A program made the position numbers and the translations under genes. Of a DNA stretch of 64,000 bases, positions 48,901-60,900 are shown piece after piece. The notes under the pieces were generated by a model. It was given only the letters and a program-made list of their open reading frames with translations, was not told where the DNA came from and did no database searches. Positions within the stretch are counted from its first letter, which is position 1, and every line of letters starts with the position of its first letter. This stretch comes from Monarcha castaneiventris obscurior (Eukaryota; Chordata; Aves; Passeriformes; Monarchidae): contig JAMPIT010000484.1 in NCBI GenBank assembly GCA_026261815.1, positions 12,746,501 to 12,810,500 of the forward strand. The letters are read 5' to 3'.

Positions 48901-51900
48901 TGTCACTGTGTCCTGCACACTGCTTGCAATCAAGTTCCCTGTTCACACAATGAATCAGTGTTAGTGTAGAAATGAAAAGGAATCAACACTTTGGAAGACT
49001 GAAATAACAGTAAAAACTGAGTCACAAAATCTGAATATGCTCTTCTGCTCCCGATGAACAACAGAGTGCTGACACAAGGCTGAGCAACAGGAGAATTTCA
49101 ATGCTTTGGTTACATAACTGAATTCCCACCCAGGTGAAACTGAGGAACAAGAATCTTTATTAAAAACACATCATTGTTCTCAAAGAGCAGGCAGTGACCC
49201 ACCTTTCTGCCTCTGTGGCCCTTGTTCTTCCCAGCTGTGTCTTCCCGAGGTGAGAGAGACCTGGCTGAGTGCCCCCCTCTTCTTGTACTGAGCTGCCCGG
49301 GGCTGTTCCTTTCTACCAACTGCAGCAGCTCCATTTGGCGGCGCACTTTGTTCTCTTCCCTTTGTTTCTGCAGTGGTTTAGGGTACCTTTCTGAGGCTGG
49401 AATGTATCTTTTCCCAGGCTTGTTTATGTTCCAGTCAGGTCTTTTGCTGTATTTTTCTGAAGACTTAATTTGTCTTTCTTTTCTTGCATATTGCTCATAC
49501 AGATCACTGTAAATGCCACCAGTCTCTTTTCCTGAAAGTTTATTTTTATGCATATACTGCATTTCCTTCTGGTATTTTTTGCTGTTAGAGGTTTCTTTAT
49601 ATTCTATAGGAATATCAGGTGATTCACAACATGCAGTTCTTTCCTCAGCTGACTCAGTGTATGCTGAAGTATTAAAGCAATCTAAAAAAAAAATTATATT
49701 TTAACTCCAAGTCGGAGCTATTCGCATTACTTGTTTGACTTTTGTATGTGTATCAATCTACCATTACTAATTTTATTTTAAAAATGGCTGCTACAGTTTT
49801 ATAATGCTTTTCTATTCTTTTTTTCTGTGGAACACTGGACCAGTAGAAGCAAACTCAGCAAGGAAGAGAGAAAACGCAGAAGACTGGAGAACAAAATCAA
49901 GTTACTTAATAAATTTGGACCTACGTGGCTTGTAACCCTAAGGCAACATTATATTCCAGACTGTGGGATTTGTAACTGGTAAGTAACAACTATTCAGAGA
50001 TATCATTTATTTAGAAGAATAAAGAGTGATAAATAGAGGAACAAAGTGATACACCAGCACGTCTGTGTCTGTACAAGTATTTCTTTCTAGCTTTATTCAT
50101 TGTGAGTGACAGTGATTTGGCTCAGTTTCACAAAAGGGGTCCCCTGCCTGTGTGGAGGTCCCTCAGAGTGACTCAGGTGAGGGCTCTGTACCTGTCTGCA
50201 CTGCAGTGTCCCTCCGAGGAGAAGCCTGCTGCTCAGGGGGACTCTCCACGCCAGCAGGGAAATCAGTGCTTTCTGCTGAAATGCCACAATTACAATTTTC
50301 AAACTGTGTATCACCTGAAAAGTGGTAAAATTGTTCCATTTAGTAACCACAGTTCAATTTAAACCATGCTACAGAGTTATCAGGCTGTTGTGGTTTAGAG
50401 CTCAAAGCACTACTGAGAACTCTGGCCCAGATCCCAATACTTGCCCTTTTCCACTGGAAATCTGACAGCACATAGAATATTCCTGTGCATTCCTGCCAGT
50501 ATCTTTATACATTTCTTCCTTTCTGTAATATGCTATTTGAAACTCACTAAAACGCAATATTCTCCGTAGTAGTTAACGTTTATATTTGTTTGAAAGGTAA
50601 ACAAATTGTAATGAATTTTGGTTTGTGAAGCAAAGGAGCAACTTCTAACTCAAATGCAGACAGGGAAACAAAACAAAAAACCCCAACCCCAGAAACAACT
50701 TGCTTTCTAACACCAAAGGAACAGGCAAACTGAGTATGAGAAGACTTGTACTTGCTACTACCAAGATTGTTCTGAAGTTTTGAAATGTCATGTGCCTTCT
50801 GAGCCAAGTCTGGAATGTACTGTTCTTGTTTTGATCCCTGGGCTAATTCCTGAGCTTTCTCCATTGTCTGATAAAGCTCTTTGGCTTTAAGATTTGCAAG
50901 TTCCTTAAAAAAAAAAAAAAAAAAAAAGAAAAGGTTAAAACCAAAGTAAATATGTGATCATTTATTTTCATTTAATTTGAGAATAAAATCAATTGGCTTA
51001 TTTAATCACCATCTAATCCTCAAGGTTTACATGTATTCTTATTTAAGGAAAATATTTTTTTTCAAAACTAAAACTAGTTGAGTAAGTGCAGTATGTAACC
51101 TATAATTTCTATGATTATAAATTCAAACTCTCTGCTGTACTAATGAAAGATCTTCAATCCTAGCATTAAAAAGTGAGCATTTATATCCTCCAAGTTATCT
51201 GGATATTTATTTCCTTTCTAAAAAATTCCTCTTTTTCTAGATGCCATCTGATGTCAGCCATCTGTGACTTCCTGTACCATGTGGTTTAATGAAATGAAAG
51301 GAGACTAAACAAAAGTAATAAACCCCATTTTCCTCCTATTTTCACCGGAAGGAGACAGTAAAAGCTACCCAGCAAATGTCAGGGGGTTACAGTTCCCTGA
51401 CTCAGTGGGTTCAAGGTGCAGGAGACTGGGCCAAGGAAAATTTCATTTCCAAACTGTTACGAGCAGCTGATGCCACTTCCTCCTGCATTTGCAGTTGGAA
51501 AGAACAACTGGTGCTGTAACATGTAGCTGAGCAATTACAGAGCAGGATGACTTTCCCCATGTTGTACCAGTCTGTTCAAGCATCTACAGGCAGATGCTAC
51601 ACATTTCCATCCAGGAAATGCAGAGAAATCAGGAGTCCACATTTCTGCAGGCTTTGGAGAAGCCTGGTTTTGGAATCACCTTGTCTTATTGACAGCATAG
51701 GGTTAAAATGTTTCTAAAAATCGTGGTAGCTAAAGTAGGCCTTGGGAATGGGAGTGGGCATTGTCTTTGCTAAAATCATGTGAACCTGCACCTGTGTACC
51801 CACCTGTATGGTAGATGATAAAGTTAAATGCGATGATTGCTTAGTAAGTAAAAATAATTAAAAATAATTGTTTAATCGCAACAAGATTCATGAGAAAGGA

Positions 51901-54900
51901 ACAACAATCATGAGAAATGTTGTGGGGAGGGGGCTTAAAACTCATGCTCGGGTGAAATCAATATACACAATAGAACAATATCAAGTTAATGATTATTACA
52001 TGATTATACAACAGTTATGTAAGGAAAGGGTATAAAATGTATCCATCCCAAATCCATGTCGGAGTCAGATTTGGGTCTGTACCCCTGATTCCCAGAGCTC
52101 TCCAATAAAAGCACCTGCATGTAATCACACAGTGATTATGTGTTTCTGTGCTAACATTATGACACTGTGGAATCTGCTACTGTTCCAAAGAGGAGGCAAA
52201 CAGTAATAGCTGCTACTGTGCCAAAAGGAAGAATGAAACATCAGACCAAGTGTTTAACCTTCCACAGAGGTAAGAACAGATAGAAATGCAAAATCTGTAC
52301 CTACCAAAGGTCCAAGTGTACTTTTGGTTTACCTTTTATATGAAAGTACTGTGTAAAGCTCAGCAACAGCTACACAGGGGAAAGCTGTGGAACGTGAATG
52401 ACTTTTAAAATTACTTTTCCACACCGTATCCTAAGAAGTCTTTAATTCAGACTGAAAGCACATTCACTCAGATGAACTTATGGTACTGAAGCACCTTAAA
52501 AGCATCAAGTTACCAATAACAATAATTGGATCACATACTTCGAGGTATTTTTTAATTTTAAATTTGCATTTTAAAATGGACGTTTCTGCACTATTTAAAA
52601 CTACATTTCTATTTTGCCAGTTCTTATAATTTCTCTTCTTGAAAAGGCCATTGTTAAAAAAAAGAATCTGGCCTTACTCTTGTATGCTGTTTTAAGTTTA
52701 TTAATTCAAAAAGCAGATTTTGGTTTCAAATGTCTACATTTTGGATAGTTTTCAAAATGATGAGGTGACACAATTTTGCAGGTGAGGAACACGAAACATT
52801 TTCCTCAAAATTCAGGATTATCACTGACTATCTACACTAAAGATAATGCAAACCTCACCTCCTTTTGTTTTTGTTTCAGCATTTCTTCTTCAAACTGTTT
52901 CTGCAGCTGTGCTTTTTCTCGTGCCAGGCGCAGCTCTTCCTGTTGTTCTTCCCATTTTCTCTGCTCTTCCTCCAGTTGTTTCTTCTTCCGTTTTTCTTCC
53001 ACCTGAGCCATTATTGCTTTCTGGCAGGATCAGAAAAAAGAGGCAAAGTAAAAGATACAACATTGAAGTAATGTAAGGTATTTGTTTGTGTGTTTTTGTA
53101 TATGTGTAGAATTGGATTTGGACAAGTGAAAAAAAAATTGAAGACAATTTATTTTAAACATTCCTGGTTTTGTTTCTGGAAAACCACCAGCACAATCGAA
53201 CAGTCTGAAATACTCAGATAGAAAAAAGAGCTTTTCATGTTTTAGAAAATGTGGTTTTTTTTCCTTCTAAAGAGATGAAGGTCTGATTTGCACCTTCTGC
53301 ACATATGGTAATCCAGGAGTTTGATCCAGCAGAGTAACAGTGTGACCAGAACAGTCTCTTTACATTTATCCTGAGACTTCTTCACACCATGCTAGAGACA
53401 CCAGCATGCAGATGCACATTGTCAGAGTGCCACAGAGGTTATGTAAATGTCAGTAAAGCAGATAAAAGACTAAAGATTCATGGAGTGGCAGTCTGTAAAT
53501 ATCAGTCCTCCTCAACAGTGGAGACTGAAGGAAAATGCACACAAACCTGTTAGAGCTCTAAAGACTGAACTGTACATTTTCTGAGGCAGGAATTCAGTTA
53601 CAGAAATGCAATAATCTTCTGCAAATATTGAAAGAGAATTGTAGAGTCTGACTGAAGGAAATACTGCCAAACAATGTACATGTCACCTAAAGCATAAAAG
53701 TCAAGTGCCTCCCCGGATTCTGGTATTAAATCTCCTGCTTTACTCATGAGACAATACCTTTCATCCCTTCTTAATAAAAAAGTGTGAGGCTTTAAAACCA
53801 AAGTCTACCTGATGTTCCAACTGCTTCTGCCGTCTCCTGTCCCTCTCCTCAATCTGTGCAGGGTCCAGCAGAGCTGTCATGGAACGGAGGAAACTGTCAA
53901 AAAAGGGACATGCAAATGTTTTTAATCATTAGAAAATAATCCTACAGCTTTTCTTAATTGGAATAAGTTAGATTTAATTTTCATATTGACATTCTCTCAT
54001 TATATTAATTATAAATCAATACATAATTCAAAAATTATGAAATTCCTTTTATTAAGGAAAAAAGTAAGGTTATTTGCAGTAAATTTTATTATTGAACAAC
54101 ATAACCACTTGTGTCTTTCAATTGTGAAACAACAGGTATAGGAAGAAAAGCAAAAGCCAGATGAATAAGATCCAAAGATCAGATTAAAAGAATCTTATTT
54201 AATTTCTTTTTTTTTAAATTGTCATTTCTGAGGGGGTACCAAAAATGTACTGCATGGGAAAATAATTACCCTTAAAAAGCTCACTCACCTGATTCTCTGA
54301 CTTTGTTCCAAAGCACCATTTTTAGCAGCTTTTTCTGCAGTTCCCACCTGTAAAGGCGTGAGGTTGCCTGAAGCTGCAGGTGACAAAGGGTGAATGAAAG
54401 CAGTCGGGTCCTTGGGGTCAGGTGACAGGCAAAGACTTTCAGGCTTTCTGTGCATTCCATTTGAGGGGTGTTGTGCATTAGTATTAAGGTGGTTCTTAAA
54501 AGAATCAAAATGCATTGCCCATCTGTCATGCTCTTCTGCCTAAATAAGTATCAAGCAACAACAAAAAAAGAAAAAGTGTTCAATTACACTGTTTCTATGA
54601 AGTGTGGTTAACAAAACAGACAATACACGTTTTGTACAACAGGAACATTTGAAAAGCTGCAATGCAGACAGCAGTTAATTCCTTAAGTGAGAAAACAAGT
54701 GTCTCAGTTGCTTAGAATGCAAGTCAGATCACAAATTATAATGCTGATCCATACCTGGTCAGCACAAACATATTGCCACTACATTTTCACACAAAAAAAG
54801 AAAAAGGTCACTCCCGGGTACCTGCAGCCCTCCTCCCACAGCACACCTACTCAATTAACAACGAGGCAGCTAATGAAGGAACCTTTCCCAGCTGTGTTCC

Positions 54901-57900
54901 TTTCACAGTTAAAAAACTCAATTTACAAAGGAAGCCTGATCCCTTCAATAACTCAGGAGAAGACTTGTGTTGTGTGTAGGTCTGTAACTACCCCCGGCAG
55001 CAAGGCTGTCTTTGGGGGGTGAAAAAAGGTAAAGCTATTTTCTTCAATACTTTCTGGAGAAGTGCTTGCTTTTTAACTTCTTTAAACTTTCAGAAGTGTG
55101 TATGTGTATTAAAATAATATTTCTAGAAACAGGATTTAAGCATCACTGTGACACACTGTTCTTGTCTTTTCTCATATCCTGTAGTCTACACAAATTTTCT
55201 TTTTCCTAAGTGTCTAGCCATGGTCTCTCCAGCACCTTGCAAACCCAAGTGCTTTTACACACGGTGTAAAAGAGAAAGAAAGTGTAGCACTACCACTGCC
55301 TCCAGGCCTGCAGCAAGCCCTCTTACCAGACACTGAAATACTGAACAGCCACTGGCTCAATATTCAGTAAGTCCATCCTTATGGTGAAAACCTGGACATG
55401 CTGCAGGAAATCCCATCTTCGTTGCCACTTCACTAATTACATCTTTTATTTTGTAAAACAAAACTGTAGAGAAAGACTTCTCTTATTTCAAAAAGTCCCT
55501 CTAAACCACAGATACCTTTGATAAATTAAGTTTTTCTTCTATTTTTCGTAGTTTAGCTTCTTCTTTCTGCTTGTCCAACTCTTCAAGCCACTTCTTCTGT
55601 TGCTCATGTTTCAAAGCACTAAAAGGTCGTTCCTGTGGTACAGCTTCCTGAAATAAGATAACTGCTAGTTCTTGTACAAAAAAATTAAGTATCTTGTCTA
55701 CCACACAATGAAGACTTGGCAGAAAGCTCTGCCTTCAGTTGGTGAGCAAAACTGGGCCTTTATCTAGTACAAAAGAAGGATGTAAGTTTGTAACTGTAGC
55801 AAGTGTCTGACTGCTGATAGAAAGATGAATTCCTTGAAGATTACTTTAACTTGAACCATCAGCCTCTCACTCCAGAAAACCTTATTTATTTGTATCATGA
55901 ACAGAAATCCCTTTTTCTTCCTGTGGTTCACTGCTCAGTCTGTGTTCCAGGTAGATTCAGAACACAATCAAATTAGCAGTAATCTATCTCAAATTAAGGA
56001 GCTACCATCTCCATTCTTCTGTTTCTGCTTCTCAGTGGATGTCTGTATCATTTAACAAGCTCCAGCAGCACTGAGAACTTTCACTGCCATCTGACAAAAA
56101 ACTCCCTTCAATCACTGCCTACCAGCCATAACTCAAAACCTACTTCTTGAACCTTCTATCTTTTACTTTATATAGGTTCCTACTTCTCTATTTCTTCAAC
56201 ACATACTTAAAAACGAATTAATACTGCTTGTCACACCTCTAGTACTGTTCTTCACATCAGCGTGGAAGTGCTGTCTTCAAAGCATAGATATTTTGCTAAA
56301 CATTCATTCAGACACAATTGTTTAGATACAGCAAAAAGGTCTGAGGAATTCTTCTAGTTTAAAAGAACTATTGGAGACAAACATTTGTTGTTAATAAATA
56401 AGTAAAAGAACCCTGCATGCAATTTAAGATCTCACCCTGAAAGCCAATGCTGTGCAACTGCCAGCTGGAAAGTCAGAACTAAAATCAGAAGACTGCCCAG
56501 CTGGAGCTCTTGGAACATTCAGTGCAACCCCATCAGCCTCTGTGGCTAAAGCAGCTGTACAGGCAGAGTTTTCCTCAGTGCCATGAACTGAATCAGCTGG
56601 AAACACTGTCTGCAAATAAAGGGACCATTTTAAGACTTATTTAGTTCACCTGCTTTGTTTGTTAACAAAATTATACTTCTAGAAGCTGATGTTCATTAAA
56701 ACTTCAGCCCAAACTTGTAACTAAGCATCTTTTATCCACTATGTATCAATTATGTATACTGAAACAAATTCTTATGGGGCAGAGTCAAAACTTTGCTAGG
56801 AATGCTGAATATGCCACCAAAAAAAAGTGTAATTTGCTTTTGCTGTAAGAACTGATAGCAGATACAACCCTAACTTCTGTTTAACAGCAAAAAATTTCAC
56901 TGGAGAAGTCTCTTGTGAGTACAATATATTTATCTAACACGGTGTTTTCAGAATGACAGCTGACTTTTTAAAAGGTTAGAAGTCATATTGCTATGCTCAT
57001 TATGTAAGCAATCAAATATGTGTGAGAGCTCATGAACAATGTATAGAGTTATGTAGTCAGGAATTACATTTGAGACTACCCCCCAAACAGAACAAGAAAA
57101 GATTTATACTTTTTAGTCAGGAATCCAAATGTAAGGACAGGAATGGATCTTACAAAGATCTTAGATTGAGAAGTTACAAACTGGAGCAACAAGTAGGTGT
57201 GGACCAGGGAGATGCAGCAATTCACGCCCTGAGAGGGCTTAAAGCACCAGTGATATTGGATTCTACAAGGTTTGTACAGAAAATCAAATCTTCTGTGAAT
57301 TAGAAGTTAAACTGTTCTGCAGCAGTACTGGAGAAACTGTGTGCTCTTGTATTTCTTGACAGCCTTACCTGGTCTGGGTCAGGTGTTTCCACTTTATGGG
57401 TTTTATTATTGCCAGGTTTTGCCCAGAAATAGCCCACCTCTCCCTCCAAAGTTTCTTTCAGTTTCTTCTTCAGTGCTACTTGTTCATCTTAAAAAAACAA
57501 AGAAAACCAAACTCTAGTAATTACTAGAGTTCTTATTACAAACATTTAGCAGTTTTAAAAAATGAAAAAGACAGCAATGCATGTCTCCCCTGTCATTTGG
57601 ACTGTAAAATGGACACAAACCAGAGTTGTCACCATTGTCTGACCAATCAGTCATGACCTTGCTGTTAAGAGCAAAGTGAGTGTCTGGCCAGGGATGCACA
57701 GGTAACTGGGGAGTCTCTCTGAGTAAAAAAGCACTGAAGGCTTAATTTCCCAAAGAGGGAAAACTAACAAATAACCAAGTATATAAACTCCCTCAATTTT
57801 GTTATACCAGTCTTGAATTATTGTAACATTATTAAAACAAACAGAGCTATAATGGAAGCTACTGACAGTGCAGAATTAAACCTTGAAACCAAATGGTCTA

Positions 57901-60900
57901 AATCCAAGTTCAAAACAAAACACAGCACTCCTCCATGTGAATCACAAAAAGCTTCATTTGTCAAGGAGAATTTATTCCTGTCTTAAATATTTTTACTTTT
58001 CTCCAGAGATTCCTCCTGGTTAGTGATGGGGCTGGACTGCAAACTCTCTCAAGTTCAAACTGCAATTTCATGAAGTCATGCTTGTACATTGGGGTGATGC
58101 TGTTCCCATTAAAAACCAAATGCATTTATTAGTGATAATGTCTGTCAACTACTGTCAGAATGTGACAAAACTGCTGGCAAGTAGCACCTAAAATACAAAG
58201 CATAACAATACATTTATTTGAGATAATATTTAATTGGCAGTGTTTCTTGCAAGAATTTATAATCTTCGCATAAACTTTTGAAATTCAAGAATCTTAATCT
58301 GTCTTGGAGGCTTATTAAATTATTTACTTTTCAATTTGTAGCAACTGTACTGATACAAGTAAATTTAAAGGGGCATAAGGAATATCAAGTTTCTTGGCAT
58401 CCTGACTGTAATGAAAATTGATCAAAAATGTATTTTATACATCATAAATACCTAATTCCTTCTTCCATTGGGCCTTTTTAAATTCCAATAAGGCTTTCTC
58501 CCCTTCTTTTTCACCCAAGGTACTAAACATGTCAGCAGGTTTCCACGAATCCTTTCTAGAGAAAAGGAATGAGGGGGAAGATTTTTATCTAGAAAGCTGA
58601 TCTGTTAAATTTTACAGGTAACTTTGAAATTAGCATTTATAAACAATATTAATGTTATTAAGAACATATGATATGGACCTTTATCGGAGAAACAATTTTT
58701 GTACACAGTAACACAAATGTACGTACGTAACTTTCTGTCCTGGCTGTGGATGTGCTTCTTGTTTCCTGCTTGAATCAGAGTTTGCTTCATCTGGAACCAG
58801 GAAAACTTCACAATCTTTCTGGAGTGATGCTGTAACATTTTCCTCTGATGCCTCATTAGAAGCTGTGGTAGAACATAAATATATAAATGTATATATAACC
58901 ACTAAACTTTCTTCAGCTTTGGGTAAATACTTTGAGAGCAGTAGAAACTTGCAGATTCCCCACAATTTAACAAAAGTGTTTTCAGCCCTACTTATATAGT
59001 TAAGGCACATAAATTAGACCTTCACATAGGGTATTTTTAAATTGGACTGGGGACTCTAATTAATTGCAGGATGTCTTATTCTTGGTGCAAAGAGCTGACC
59101 CCCTCCACAGATCCACCAACAGGAGGAAGGATGCAATGAAGGAAGATAAGCAAGAGTTCTTACACTTCTGAGTAGAAGAACTGGGGAGAGGAAAAGAAAA
59201 ATACTATTCAGCAGTAATAGTCCAGCTAGGCAAAAAGACCCATCTCTGGGCCATAGGAAAATGGCAGAACTGCTCTTGAGACACACAGAAAGGCCTGAAC
59301 TCTTCACAAAGCAAGAGGGCCCTTCCCTTTGGGGAAGTGGTACAGTGCAGTTCTATGTTCCCCCCTGCAGTGTAAAATGGTTCTTATTTTGCATGAAACA
59401 GTGACAACATTTCCTGCTGGTTTGCTCTTTGAAATATTGGAAATCTATCAATCCTTTTTACTGTTATAGTTATGAAATGTTTGGTTCCTCACAGTTACAA
59501 TTTCACATCCATAATGGCAAATGGTATTTTGTCTGAGACCATCCAACATAAGAGTAACATCTCTCCAATGTGCAAATAAACTAAAATTATTTACTCAAAG
59601 TTAAGCTTTCGCATTTTGCTCTGTTTCCACGAAACAAATGTATGCAATGGTTTGTATCTTACCCATTTCCTCTTGCTTTTCATTATGAGGCTCAGAGATG
59701 CTTCTTCCTTCTTTAACAATCATCAAAATCTGTTGAAGCTGTTCTTGTGTTAAACACACCAAACTTTTTAAGTCTTCAGCTGATACACGTGGGGTTTGAG
59801 GTTTCTGTTTTGTTTTTTTCACAATATTAGGATCCTCTGAATCAGGGTATCTGTTTGTCTTATCTCTTTGGAAAATCAAAGAGTGACCTTTAGTCGTGGC
59901 TTCATGTGAGGAGTGTTTATTAACTTGCAGTTTTTCACTTTTTGTCATTGATAAGCTTGATTCACTCCTTGGTTTTGTTAAATTTTCCTGCTTGATACAA
60001 GCATTTTGTGTTGGCCTCAAGACAAGCCCAGTGTGCTTTAATCTCAAGGTCTGTTTAGGTGCTCTGGCTTTATTACCCATCTGTTAAAGCAAAAAGATTT
60101 CACCATCTATTAAGTAAGGAAATAAAACTGTATTTGTAACAAATGAAAACAAGATTGAAGCAACAAGTAAAACAAGTGTCATTTTTCTTTTCTGTTCCTT
60201 CAGCAGAAACTCTGTATAAGCTAAAGAAATATCTTCATAAGTACCAGGAATACTTTGGAGGAGAACACAGCACCTGAATTTGAGCATTTCAAAATGACAG
60301 TATGAATAACAACTTTATGCAGCATGACATTTAAAAGAATTAACAAACATTAATTCTGCTTTACTTTGGTGTTTCTGAAGTCTGGCTCCAAACAGGTACA
60401 TGTTTTCACCCAGCAGCCAGCAGTATTTCAATCTTCATTTTTCCATTCTGTACTAAAGATTTATCCTTTCCAAGGTCCTTGGTGTACACTTGTAATTATT
60501 TCCTGTGTATTGGGACCTTTTTCTGCTTTTTCTCCTTCCCAAGCCCACTGCATTCCAGTTTACTCAGAGACAACCTGTATGACCAAACTAGAAATTAAAC
60601 ACAGTTCTGATCTCTGTTTTACCAGAATTCCTTTAAGGTCTCTGAACATTCTGATTTAGATTATTCCCTCTGCTGCTCTAACTTCTTGGCCAAGGAAACT
60701 AAGGCATTTTGAAAAGGTAAAAATAGTCACAGAACTTTGAATTAATCCTTTTGAACAGCTACTATAAACCTGAGAAATAACAGAATATCTCAAGTTAGAA
60801 GGGACCCATAAGCACATATTTCTCTCTCATAAATATAATTGATTACAAGTATTTCAACAGTTCAGTGAGTTCTCAATTTTTTTTGTTAACAAATAGTAAA

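Larger units (their letters stand above)
50762..58862 (-). other. CCDC66: CCDC66 exons 5-13: central coiled-coil region
   Basis: These exons cover residues of about 172-607. Exon 6 has WKPADMFSTLGEKEGEK. Exon 9 has RPFSALKHEQQKKWLEELDK. Exon 10 begins AEEHDRWAMHFDSFK and continues into a Ser/Pro-rich linker. Exon 11 has SMTALLDPAQIEERDRRRQK. Exon 12 is an almost uninterrupted charged helix starting KAIMAQVEEKRKKKQLEEEQ, and exon 13 continues ELANLKAKELYQTMEKAQEL. The heptad-rich part (exons 11-13) is the family coiled coil, implicated in microtubule association in mammals. Exon 8 (56436-56609) is the unusual extra segment, listed separately. Confidence 0.88.

Noticed and set aside
54687..55336. 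+ strand open frames in CCDC66 introns, such as 54687-55022 and 55148-55336
   Set aside because: They are antisense in introns, with no conserved product and no supporting signals.
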